From Clostridia bacterium (lineage in GTDB: Bacteria > Bacillota > Clostridia > TANB77 > CAG-508): a stretch of 8,684 bases of DNA. Below the pieces are notes generated by a model that had not been told where the DNA came from, did no database searches, and saw only the letters and a program-made list of their open reading frames with translations. The position numbers and the translations under genes are program-made. The stretch spans positions 1-8,684 of the forward strand of contig CAAECB010000002.1 in the NCBI GenBank assembly GCA_900754285.1, read 5' to 3'. This document shows positions 1 through 6,252 of this stretch, one piece after another. Position 1 is the first letter of the stretch. Every line of letters starts with the position of its first letter.

Positions 1-26
1 AAGAGTATAATCAACATAAATTACAA

Positions 27-184
27 ATATTCACAAATTAACCTTAAAAATGTATATTTTTAGGTTAATTTGTGGAAAAAAAGAATAAAAATTGATTATC
101 CAAACAAAAGTTAAGAAAATAATATTAATAAAATCCTAAAAAGCTGTGGAAAACATATACTTTTACAAGCAAAAATATGGATAA
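27..184. promoter_or_regulatory. Cluster of five DnaA-box-like 9-mers
   Basis: Each site is one mismatch from the consensus TTATNCACA: ATATTCACA at 27-35 (plus), TTTTCCACA at 71-79 (minus), TTATCCAAA at 96-104 (plus), TTTTCCACA at 145-153 (minus) and TTATCCATA at 176-184 (minus). Five such sites within 160 bases, in both orientations and beside A/T-rich DNA, is the usual look of a DnaA-binding array. None is a perfect box, and an A/T-rich genome raises the chance rate, so the call rests on clustering and genomic context. Confidence 0.5.
32..74. repeat. Long near-perfect palindrome, about 19-bp arms and 4-base loop
   Basis: The left arm (32-51) and right arm (56-74) are complementary except for one extra T in the left arm, around the loop GTAT (52-55). 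The outer ends CACAAATT and AATTTGTG are parts of the DnaA-box-like sites at 27-35 and 71-79, which therefore face each other in inverted orientation. There is no T-run after the right arm; A residues follow, so a rightward terminator is unlikely. On the minus strand the sequence ends in T-rich DNA less cleanly. A protein-binding or cruciform-forming site is more likely than a terminator. Confidence 0.75.
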
Positions 185-293
185 CATTTTTTAAATAGTT
201 ACATAAAATATTGAAAAAGTAGAAAAATTGCAAAAAAAATTTTAATGAAGCTATTAAAAACGAAAAAGGCTGAAAACAATTAGTATATGCTAC

Positions 294-312
294 AAAAGTT
301 TACATAACTTTT
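294..312. repeat. Short inverted repeat, 7-bp arms
   Basis: AAAAGTT at 294-300 and AACTTTT at 306-312 are perfectly complementary around a five-base spacer. It lies just upstream of a second inverted repeat (323-339) in the gene-free region. No function is assigned. Confidence 0.45.
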
Positions 313-322
313 AATAACCCAT

Positions 323-339
323 AGGTTAAACGTTAACCT
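323..339. repeat. Inverted repeat AGGTTAA / TTAACCT
   Basis: AGGTTAA (323-329) and TTAACCT (333-339) form perfect 7-bp arms around ACG. The same heptamer occurs inside both arms of the palindrome at 32-74 (38-44 and 62-68) and once more at 520-526 in the mnmG leader. That makes five copies within 530 bases, two of the pairs inverted. This looks like a recurring binding site; the protein is unknown. Confidence 0.5.
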
Positions 340-362
340 TAAATAAATAAAACACTGTTTTC

Positions 363-378
363 GGTTTCACATGAAAGG
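363..378. promoter_or_regulatory. Degenerate parS-like site (ParB/Spo0J binding)
   Basis: The 16-mer GGTTTCACATGAAAGG matches the Bacillus-type parS consensus TGTTTCACGTGAAACA at 12 of 16 positions, with 11 of 12 in the core TTTCACGTGAAA. Two perfect right half-sites (GTGAAACA) follow at 389-396 and 413-420. The window encodes the cognate-type ParA and ParB, and parS sites normally lie near the origin. The outer bases differ from consensus, so binding may be weak, or this may be a decayed site. Confidence 0.45.
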
Positions 379-422
379 AAAAAATTTTGTGAAACATTGT
401 AAAAAAGTCTGTGTGAAACATT
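364..422. repeat. GTTTCACA / TGTGAAAC inverted repeat plus 11-bp direct repeat
   Basis: GTTTCACA (364-371) is complementary to TGTGAAAC (388-395). The 11-mer TGTGAAACATT then occurs twice, at 388-398 and 412-422, with a 24-base period. The three copies of one half-site, one inverted, suggest an ordered protein-binding array overlapping the parS-like site. Confidence 0.5.
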
Positions 423-578
423 CGGCTACATCCTTAGAGTGGCAAGGGATTGAGTCATATTTTTAGCTGTAAAACGTTTGAATATAACTATAACTAATGT
501 AACATGTATATAACTTATGAGGTTAAGAACTCATTGGGGTAATTTGGGATAGAAAATTAGAAAGGAAGATAGTAAAAA

Positions 579-2486
579 ATGGAACAAAAAAAATTTGAAG
601 TAAAGGAATATGATGCAGGAGAATATGATGTTGCTGTTGTTGGTGCAGGACATGCTGGATGTGAGGCAGCATTGGCAGCTGCGCGTTTGGGAATGAAAAC
701 ATTGGTGTTTTCTATTAGTTTGGAAAATATTGCGAATATGCCATGTAATCCACATATTGGAGGAAGTTCAAAAGGTCATCTTGTTAGAGAAATAGATGCA
801 TTAGGTGGAGAGATGGGAAAAAATATTGATAAAAGTATGATTCAAATAAAAATGTTAAATACTTCTAAAGGACCAGCAGTGCATTCACTAAGAGCACAAG
901 CAGATAGAAAGAAATATCAGATGGAAATGAAGCATACTTTGGAATTACAGGAGAATCTTTGTGTAAAACAGGGAGAAATTGTGGATATCGTTGTTGAAAA
1001 TAACAAAATTACGGCGATTAAAACCGCTGTTGGAGCTGTTTATAAAGTTAAAGCAGTTATATTAGCTACTGGAACATATTTAAAGAGTAAAATTTATATA
1101 GGAGAATTTTCTGAAGAGAGTGGACCAGATGGAGTTGCGGCTGCTAATAAGCTTTCTGATTGCTTAAAAAAATTAGGAATAGAGTTAGTTCGTTTTAAAA
1201 CAGGTACACCAGCTCGTATAAATCGTAGAAGTATTGATTTTTCTAAGATGGAAGTTCAAAAAGGTGATGATAATATTGTTCCATTTTCTTTTGATGATAA
1301 AATTAATAATTTGGAACAGGTTGATTGTTATTTAACTTATACAAATGAAAAAACACATGAAATTATAAGAAAAAATTTATCAAGATCACCATTATATGCA
1401 GGAAGAATAGAAGGTACAGGTCCTAGATATTGTCCATCAATAGAAGATAAAGTAGTTAGATTTAGTGATAAACCTAGACATCAAGCTTTTGTAGAGCCAG
1501 TAGGGTTAGACACAGAGGAAATGTATATTCAAGGAATGAGTTCATCATTACCTGAAGAGGTACAAATAGCTTTATATCATACAATTCCTGGATTAGAACA
1601 TGCAGAATTTACAAGACCTGCATATGCTATTGAATATGATTGTATAAAACCAGATGAATTGAAACTTTCTTTGGAATATAAAGGAATAGATGGATTATTT
1701 ATGGCAGGACAAATAAATGGAACTTCTGGGTATGAAGAAGCAGCTTGTCAAGGTTTAATTGCTGGAATAAATGCGGCTCAAAAAATAAAAGGGAAAGAGC
1801 CAGTAATATTAGATAGAACTCAAGGTTATATAGGTGTTTTAATTGATGATATTGTTACAAAAGGTACAAATGAACCATATAGAATGATGACTTCTAGGGC
1901 AGAATATAGGCTTCTTTTAAGGCAAGACAATGCAGATTTGCGTTTAACTGAAATAGGTCATGATGTAGGTCTAATTTCTGATGAAAGATATCAAAAATTC
2001 TTAAATAAAAAACATCATATAGAAGAAGAGGTAAAAAGACTTAAAAATACAATAGTAAAGCCGACAGAAAAGGTTAATAACTTTTTAGTAAGTGTTGGTA
2101 CAACACCTCTTTCTACAGGTACAAAAATGGCTGAATTGTTGAAGAGAACAGAAGTGACATATGAAAATATGGCGGTTATTGATGAAGATAGGCCAGAACT
2201 TGATTTGCAAGAGGCTGAAGAAGTGGAAATTCAAGTAAAATATGAAGGTTATTTGAAAATGCAAGAGCAACAAGTGGAAAAATTTAAAAAATTGGAGGAA
2301 AAATTGCTACCAGAAGATATTTGCTATGATGATGTTAAGGGTATTAGAATAGAGGCTAGACAAAAATTAGAGAAAATGAGACCTCGTTCTTTGGGTCAAG
2401 CTTCTAGAATTTCTGGAGTTTCTCCTGCTGATATTTCGGTATTATTAATTTATTTACAAACAAGGAATAATAATCCACATATGTAA
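579..2486 (+). CDS. mnmG: tRNA uridine-5-carboxymethylaminomethyl modification enzyme MnmG (GidA)
   Basis: This is the FAD-dependent subunit of the cytosolic MnmE-MnmG complex, which installs the 5-carboxymethylaminomethyl group on wobble U34 of certain tRNAs using methylene-tetrahydrofolate and NADH. At 635 residues it is full length for the family. It has the Rossmann FAD motif GAGHAG (22-27), MPCNPHIGG (54-62), the signature GPRYCPSIEDK (281-291) and AGQINGTSGYEEAA (376-389). Cys56 and Cys285 sit where the two family-conserved cysteines are expected. The C-terminal helical domain, the MnmE- and tRNA-binding part, ends in the typical RISGVSPADISVLL. The first 15 or so residues before the FAD fold are a short extension. 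The start is backed by AAAGGAAG at 561-568, ten bases upstream. rsmG follows after a repeat-rich 224-base gap; mnmE is presumably upstream, outside the window. Confidence 0.97.
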   Translation: MEQKKFEVKEYDAGEYDVAVVGAGHAGCEAALAAARLGMKTLVFSISLENIANMPCNPHIGGSSKGHLVREIDALGGEMGKNIDKSMIQIKMLNTSKGPAVHSLRAQADRKKYQMEMKHTLELQENLCVKQGEIVDIVVENNKITAIKTAVGAVYKVKAVILATGTYLKSKIYIGEFSEESGPDGVAAANKLSDCLKKLGIELVRFKTGTPARINRRSIDFSKMEVQKGDDNIVPFSFDDKINNLEQVDCYLTYTNEKTHEIIRKNLSRSPLYAGRIEGTGPRYCPSIEDKVVRFSDKPRHQAFVEPVGLDTEEMYIQGMSSSLPEEVQIALYHTIPGLEHAEFTRPAYAIEYDCIKPDELKLSLEYKGIDGLFMAGQINGTSGYEEAACQGLIAGINAAQKIKGKEPVILDRTQGYIGVLIDDIVTKGTNEPYRMMTSRAEYRLLLRQDNADLRLTEIGHDVGLISDERYQKFLNKKHHIEEEVKRLKNTIVKPTEKVNNFLVSVGTTPLSTGTKMAELLKRTEVTYENMAVIDEDRPELDLQEAEEVEIQVKYEGYLKMQEQQVEKFKKLEEKLLPEDICYDDVKGIRIEARQKLEKMRPRSLGQASRISGVSPADISVLLIYLQTRNNNPHM

Positions 2487-2501
2487 ATAAAATGTGGAAA
2501 A
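2471..2501. repeat. Inverted repeat with two DnaA-box-like ends over the mnmG stop
   Basis: TCCACAT (2474-2480) pairs with ATGTGGA (2492-2498) around an 11-base loop that contains the mnmG stop codon. The outer sequences TAATCCACA (2471-2479) and, on the other strand, TTTTCCACA (2493-2501) are each one mismatch from the DnaA box. There is no T-run, so it is not a standard terminator. It may be an accessory DnaA site, an RNA hairpin protecting the mnmG 3' end, or chance. Confidence 0.4.
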
Positions 2502-2624
2502 GTTGAAAAATAATTATAATTTTGGCTGCGTTAACTTCCATTTAAAACGCGGTTACATACAGATAGTATGCGCCCTTGCCTTTTAAATAGAAGTTGCCTT
2601 GCCAAAATTTAATTCTTTTCCAAC
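2502..2624. repeat. Long imperfect palindromic element between mnmG and rsmG
   Basis: About 123 bases fold back on themselves. The outer arms are 2502-2526 (GTTGAAAA...TTTTGGC) and 2601-2624 (GCCAAAAT...TTTTCCAAC). The inner arms 2533-2547 and 2581-2595 match at 14 of 15 positions. The apex is CATAC-AGATA-GTATG at 2556-2570. It encodes no protein and is less A/T-rich in its centre than the neighbouring DNA. It could be a miniature, MITE-like mobile element, an intergenic palindromic repeat family, or a structured leader of rsmG. I do not recognise a named family. Confidence 0.6.
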
Positions 2625-2638
2625 TAAATTAAAAAAAG

Positions 2639-2675
2639 TGAAAAATAATTACAATTTTGGCTGTATTAACTTCCA
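2639..2675 (+). repeat. Partial direct copy of the palindromic element's left arm
   Basis: These 37 bases repeat 2504-2540 with three differences (34 of 37 identical by hand count). They contain the same AATTTTGGCTG and TTAACTTCCA segments. Because the element is palindromic, this copy is also complementary to its right arm (2590-2624). It ends 35 bases before the rsmG start, so it lies in the rsmG leader. Confidence 0.7.
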
Positions 2676-2710
2676 GTATAGATTTAGTGTGAAAAAGGAG
2701 GAGATAAAAA

Positions 2711-3430
2711 ATGGATTTTGATGAGTTTAAAGATGAATTGATAATTCAAGCAAAAAAAATAGATGTAATTTTAGATGAAGAACAAATTCAAAAATTTTAT
2801 AAATATATGGAATTACTTTTAGAATGGAATGAAAAAATAAATTTAACAGCTATAGTAGAACCACGTGATGTTATATTAAAGCATTTTGTTGATAGCTTAA
2901 CAATTTGTAAAGAACTACAAAAAAACAAAACTTTAGCTGATATTGGTACAGGAGCTGGATTTCCTGGAATACCTGTAAAAATATTAAGACCAGATTTGGA
3001 TATAACTTTAATAGATTCATTAAACAAAAGAGTTAATTTTTTAACAATGGTTATAGAAGCACTTAAGTTAGAAAAAATTATTGCTTTACATGGAAGAATT
3101 GAAGATTTTGGAAAAAATAAAAAATATAGAGAAAAATTTGATTATGTTACATCAAGAGCAGTTGCAAATTTAAGTACACTTTCTGAATATATGATACCAT
3201 TAGTAAAAATAGGTGGTAAATGTATTTGTATGAAAGGTTCAAATATTGATGAAGAATTAAAAAATGCTGAAAAAGCAATTAAAACTTTAGGTGGAAAAAT
3301 CGAAAAAGTAGATACATTTTTATTACCAGATACTGATATGGGTAGAAATATAATATTAATAAAAAAAGAAAAGGCAACACCTAATAAATACCCTAGAAAA
3401 GCTGGAACTCCAGCAAAAGAGCCGATATAG
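2711..3430 (+). CDS. rsmG: 16S rRNA (guanine-N7) methyltransferase RsmG (GidB)
   Basis: RsmG uses S-adenosylmethionine to methylate N7 of the guanine equivalent to E. coli G527 in 16S rRNA; in several bacteria its loss gives low-level streptomycin resistance. The 239-residue length is normal for Gram-positive forms. Visible motifs are NLTAI (44-48), the SAM-binding DIGTGAGFPGIPV (77-89), an acidic strand-end residue in LIDSLNKR (100-107), SRAVA (148-152), and the C-terminal RNIILIKK followed by PNKYPRKAGTPAKEPI, a tail typical of Bacillota members. The start is set by a very strong AAGGAGGAG at 2695-2703, seven bases upstream. It follows mnmG in the conserved order. A terminator follows at 3459, so parA is transcribed separately. 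Confidence 0.96.
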   Translation: MDFDEFKDELIIQAKKIDVILDEEQIQKFYKYMELLLEWNEKINLTAIVEPRDVILKHFVDSLTICKELQKNKTLADIGTGAGFPGIPVKILRPDLDITLIDSLNKRVNFLTMVIEALKLEKIIALHGRIEDFGKNKKYREKFDYVTSRAVANLSTLSEYMIPLVKIGGKCICMKGSNIDEELKNAEKAIKTLGGKIEKVDTFLLPDTDMGRNIILIKKEKATPNKYPRKAGTPAKEPI

Positions 3431-3458
3431 ACGATATAAAATTGAATTATTTTAAATG

Positions 3459-3492
3459 AAAAAATTTGAGTTTTAAAGCTCAAATTTTTTTT
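3459..3492 (+). terminator. Rho-independent terminator after rsmG
   Basis: A perfect stem AAAATTTGAG / CTCAAATTTT (3461-3470 with 3479-3488), extendable by two A-T pairs, encloses an eight-base loop and runs into a T-tract ending at 3492. It separates the mnmG-rsmG part from the parA promoter. The A-rich left flank means it could work in both directions. Confidence 0.8.
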
Positions 3493-3512
3493 GGAAAAAT
3501 GTAGAAAATGGA

Positions 3513-3541
3513 TTGACTTTTTTGAAAAAATTATATATGAT
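3513..3541 (+). promoter_or_regulatory. Sigma-A-type promoter for parA
   Basis: TTGACT (3513-3518) and TATGAT (3536-3541) are separated by 17 bases, placing the start point near 3548 and giving a parA leader of about 55 bases. It lies directly after the rsmG terminator. Confidence 0.7.
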
Positions 3542-3601
3542 GTATATGTAAATAAGATAAGACTAATAAATAAAAATTAACTAATAAATGGGGGCAATAG
3601 A

Positions 3602-4390
3602 ATGGGAAAAGTTATATCAGTAGCTAATCAAAAAGGTGGTGTAGGAAAAACAACTACAACAATCAATTTAAGTACATTTTTAGCAAAAAAAGGAAAAACA
3701 GTTTTGCTAATTGATGCAGACCCACAAGGTAATGCATCAAGTGGATTAGGGACAGAAAGAGAAGTAGAATTTTCTACATATGATATACTTGTAGGAGATA
3801 CAGAAATGCAAGATGCACTAATAAAAACATCAATAAAAAATCTATATATATGTCCATCAAACATAAGTTTGGCTGGAGCAGAGGTAGAACTAGTATCTAT
3901 GATGTCTAGAGAACAAAGATTGAAAGAAAAATTAGATGTAATTAAAGAAAGTTTTGATTATATTTTAATAGATTGTCCACCATCATTAGGTCTTGTAACA
4001 CTAAATGCATTTACAGCATCTGATAGTGTTTTAATACCAGTACAATGTGAATATTATGCATTGGAAGGATTAGGACAATTGCTAAATACAGTAAATCTAG
4101 TAAAAAAACATCTTAATAAAAATTTACAAATAGAAGGTGCATTGCTTACAATGTATGATATGAGGACAAACTTATCAAATCAAGTTGTCAAAGAAGTAAA
4201 AAAATACTTTGGGGACAAAGTGTATAAGACTGTAATACCAAGAAATGTTAGGTTAAGTGAAGCTCCAAGCTATGGAATGCCAATTACTGAATATGATCCT
4301 CGTTCAAAAGGAGCAAAAAGTTATGATAAATTTACAAAAGAATTTTTGAAAAAGAATGATGAGGAGAGAAAAGCTAGACATATGGAATAA
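3602..4390 (+). CDS. parA: Chromosome-partitioning ATPase ParA (Soj)
   Basis: ParA is the Walker-type ATPase of the ParABS system. ATP-bound dimers coat nucleoid DNA and are released by ParB bound at parS, driving origin segregation; in Bacillus, Soj also controls DnaA. The 262 residues are the normal chromosomal length, with no N-terminal helix-turn-helix, unlike large plasmid ParA forms. It shows the deviant Walker A KGGVGKTT (11-18) with its signature lysine, A' motif LIDADPQ (36-42), Walker B ILIDCPP (121-127) and the basic PRNVRLSEAPSYG segment (213-225) associated with DNA binding. The start has GGGGG at 3590-3594. The gene has its own promoter at 3513 and lies 117 bases before parB. 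Confidence 0.96.
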   Translation: MGKVISVANQKGGVGKTTTTINLSTFLAKKGKTVLLIDADPQGNASSGLGTEREVEFSTYDILVGDTEMQDALIKTSIKNLYICPSNISLAGAEVELVSMMSREQRLKEKLDVIKESFDYILIDCPPSLGLVTLNAFTASDSVLIPVQCEYYALEGLGQLLNTVNLVKKHLNKNLQIEGALLTMYDMRTNLSNQVVKEVKKYFGDKVYKTVIPRNVRLSEAPSYGMPITEYDPRSKGAKSYDKFTKEFLKKNDEERKARHME

Positions 4391-4507
4391 AATAGTAAAA
4401 ATAAGCTAATGAATGCCACTAAGTTAATTTGTATTTAAAATTTAAGTAATGGTATTTTGTATGCCTCATAAATTTTAGATTAAATTTTTAGAAATGGAGG
4501 GAATACT

Positions 4508-5353
4508 ATGACAAAAAAATCAGGGTTAGGAAAAGGTTTGGATGCTTTATTTGGACCAGTTCCTGAAGAAGAAAAACAACAAGAGACAGATACATTTAAA
4601 AAATTGAAAATTACTGAAATTGAGCCTAATAAAGATCAAGCTAGAAAAATATTTGACCAAGAATCTTTGGAAGAATTGGCTGAATCTATAAAAAAATATG
4701 GTTTAATTCAACCTATAGTTGTAGCAAAAAAAGATGGATATTATTCTATAATAGCTGGAGAAAGAAGATGGAGAGCTTGTAAGATTGCTGGAATAGAAGA
4801 AGTACCAGCTATTATACGTGAAGATGACGAAAAAATTAATTCTCAAATTTCTCTTATAGAAAACTTGCAAAGAGAGGACTTAAATGCTTATGAAAAAGCA
4901 ATGGGAATAAAAAATCTTGTAGAAAAATTTGGTATGACACAAGAAGAAGTTGCAAAACAATTAGGGAAAAGTAGGAGTGCTATATGTAATACTCTTAGAG
5001 TTCTTAATTTAGAGCCAAGAGTATTAGAACTTGTAAAACAAGGAAAATTGGTAGAAGGACATTGTAGAGCTTTGCTTTCTATTCAAGATCCAGATAAACA
5101 ATATGCTATGGCTTTAAAAATGATTGAAAGAGGTGTTACTGTAAGACAAGCAGAACATGCAATGCAAAAAGAAAATCCTGAATCTAAAGAGCAAATACAA
5201 AGGAAACAAGTTTTATATCAAGATATAGAAAATACTTTTAAAAATTTTTTTGGAACTAAAGTAAGATTAGATGCAGGAAGAAGAAAAGGTAAAATAATAA
5301 TAGAATATAGTAGTAATGATGATTTGGAGAGAATTTTAAATTTAATGAAATAG
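4508..5353 (+). CDS. parB: Chromosome-partitioning CTPase and DNA-binding protein ParB (Spo0J)
   Basis: ParB binds parS, loads as a CTP-dependent sliding clamp, spreads, and stimulates ParA and SMC loading. The 281 residues are typical. In order there are the N-terminal ParA-stimulating motif GLGKGLDALF (6-15), the ParB/sulfiredoxin-like CTPase fold with GYYSIIAGERRWRA (77-90) and ENLQRED (118-124), the helix-turn-helix MTQEEVAKQLGKSRSAICN (143-161), and a lysine/arginine-rich C-terminal dimerisation domain. The start has GGAGGG at 4496-4501, six bases upstream. The 117-base gap to parA is wide for this pair; it holds an imperfect hairpin (about 4411-4457) but no promoter I would defend. The origin-type neighbourhood and the SRSAICN recognition helix favour ParB over its paralogue Noc. 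Confidence 0.95.
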   Translation: MTKKSGLGKGLDALFGPVPEEEKQQETDTFKKLKITEIEPNKDQARKIFDQESLEELAESIKKYGLIQPIVVAKKDGYYSIIAGERRWRACKIAGIEEVPAIIREDDEKINSQISLIENLQREDLNAYEKAMGIKNLVEKFGMTQEEVAKQLGKSRSAICNTLRVLNLEPRVLELVKQGKLVEGHCRALLSIQDPDKQYAMALKMIERGVTVRQAEHAMQKENPESKEQIQRKQVLYQDIENTFKNFFGTKVRLDAGRRKGKIIIEYSSNDDLERILNLMK

Positions 5354-5374
5354 CTTTTAGAGAGGATGATGGTT

Positions 5375-5893
5375 ATGGAACAATTTATAGAATTTTTAAG
5401 AACAGATAATGTTTTAATTATTTTTGCTATTTTATTAATGGTTCTATTTATAGGATTTTTGATTTTATTGATAAGAACCGCTAATTTGAATAAATGTTAT
5501 AGAGAATTTATGTTGAAACTTGGAAAAGGAAAAAATATTGAAGAAGATTTGGAAAATTATATTTATAGAGTGGAAAAGGTAGAAAAACAAAATTCTGATT
5601 TGCAGTTGGTTTGCAAAGAAATAAGTAACCAAATGTCTGGCTGTATTCAAAAAATAGGTATTGTTAGATATAATGCTTTTAAGGATACTGGTAGTGATTT
5701 GAGTTTTGCTTTGGCTTTATTAGATGAGAACAATACAGGTGTTGTTATGAATGGTATTTATTCAAGAGAAATGTCTAATATTTATGCTAAACCAGTTGAA
5801 AACGGCAAATCTTCTTATACAATTTCTGCTGAAGAAAAATTAGCTATTGATAAGGCTGTTCAATCTAAAAATATTTATAAAATAAATATGTAA
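5375..5893 (+). CDS. DUF4446 family membrane protein
   Basis: It has one strong N-terminal membrane helix (about residues 12-34 of this start), a predicted coiled coil with many charged residues (about 40-80), and a cytosolic domain containing CIQKIGIVRYNAFKDTGSDL and SFALALLDENNTGVV, the hallmark of DUF4446. This family commonly sits directly after parB in Clostridia; its function is unknown. A link to segregation or sporulation is guilt by association only. Three ATGs are possible (5366, 5369, 5375). I prefer 5375 because GAGAGG at 5360-5365 is nine bases from it but touches the 5366 ATG. The 5366 start would give 175 residues, 5375 gives 172. It lies 21 bases after parB and is probably cotranscribed. 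Confidence 0.88.
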   Translation: MEQFIEFLRTDNVLIIFAILLMVLFIGFLILLIRTANLNKCYREFMLKLGKGKNIEEDLENYIYRVEKVEKQNSDLQLVCKEISNQMSGCIQKIGIVRYNAFKDTGSDLSFALALLDENNTGVVMNGIYSREMSNIYAKPVENGKSSYTISAEEKLAIDKAVQSKNIYKINM

Positions 5894-5911
5894 AAAATTT
5901 AAGTTTTTGTA

Positions 5912-5940
5912 TTGACAAATGTTTTTAAAAATGGTAATAT
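5912..5940 (+). promoter_or_regulatory. Strong sigma-A-type promoter for the serine tRNA genes
   Basis: A perfect TTGACA (5912-5917) is followed after 17 bases by TAATAT (5935-5940), preceded by an extended -10 TG at 5932-5933. Transcription would start near 5947, some 36 bases before the first tRNA. A 10-bp inverted repeat, TGACAAATGT (5913-5922) and ACATTTGTCA (5966-5975), brackets it. Confidence 0.8.
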
Positions 5941-5982
5941 AAATACTGTCGCAAGACATCAACAGACATTTGTCAGTTATAT

Positions 5983-6074
<92 letters not shown>

Positions 6075-6084
6075 TTTCTTTTTT

Positions 6085-6140
6085 GATATAAGACCATAAT
6101 TTATGATATATAGATTATTTTGTGTTTTATATCTTTTTTT
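6085..6140 (+). terminator. Weak candidate terminator between the two tRNA genes
   Basis: GATATAA (6085-6091) pairs with TTATATC (6127-6133), followed by seven T residues (6134-6140). The stem is all but one pair A-T and the loop is 35 bases, so termination would be poor. Because I see no convincing promoter for the second tRNA, read-through is expected, and this may instead mark an RNA processing site. Confidence 0.3.
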
Positions 6141-6159
6141 GTTAATTAATTTTATTTAT

Positions 6160-6249
6160 GTAGGTGTACCCAAGTGGTGAAGGGGGCAGTTTGCTAAACT
6201 GCTAGGTCGAGCAATCGGCGCGGAGGTTCGAACCCTCTCACCTACGCCA
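6160..6249 (+). tRNA. tRNA-Ser (anticodon GCU)
   Basis: The acceptor GTAGGTG (6160-6166) pairs with CACCTAC (6239-6245), followed by discriminator G (6246) and an encoded CCA (6247-6249). The anticodon stem GCAGT/ACTGC holds TTGCTAA with GCT at 6193-6195. A long variable arm and the TTCGAAC T loop are present. It reads AGC and AGU codons. It is probably cotranscribed with the preceding tRNA-Ser, 85 bases upstream. Confidence 0.97.
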
Positions 6250-6252
6250 AGT

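Larger units (their letters stand above)
1..578. other. Gene-free, A/T-rich candidate origin-proximal region upstream of mnmG
   Basis: No credible reading frame is present on either strand. The stretch holds a cluster of DnaA-box-like 9-mers (27-184), a long palindrome (32-74), short inverted repeats (294-312, 323-339, 364-395), a parS-like site (363-378) and a mnmG leader ending in a ribosome binding site at 561-568. I see nothing recognisable in 185-290 beyond A/T-rich sequence. All genes in the window run rightward away from it, as expected for leading-strand genes beside an origin. In Bacillota, mnmG, rsmG, parA and parB normally lie close to oriC, so an origin role is plausible but unproven. 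It could also be a long regulatory leader or spacer between mnmE and mnmG; the upstream gene is outside the window. Confidence 0.5.

Noticed and set aside
32..80. Palindrome as a rightward rho-independent terminator
   Set aside because: The right arm is followed by A residues rather than a T-run, and the loop-proximal stem is all A-T.
294..422. CRISPR-like array from several short repeats
   Set aside because: The repeats are 7-11 bases, unevenly spaced and of different sequences; no cas gene is nearby.
450..515. Promoter for mnmG
   Set aside because: TTGAGT (450-455) and TTGAAT (478-483) have TATAAC-like partners only at 25-27 base spacing, so no -35/-10 pair could be defended.
531..755. 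Minus-strand open frame opposite the mnmG start
   Set aside because: It overlaps the well-supported mnmG coding sequence; its product is low-complexity Ser/Phe-rich with no motif. It is an antisense shadow.
2655..2682. Promoter immediately before rsmG
   Set aside because: TATAGA (2677-2682) has only TTGGCT at 14 bases or TTTTGG at 16 bases; both are poor, so cotranscription with mnmG or an unseen promoter is equally likely.
3142..3483. Minus-strand 113-codon frame opposite rsmG
   Set aside because: It is antisense to conserved rsmG codons, runs through the rsmG terminator and has no recognisable domain.
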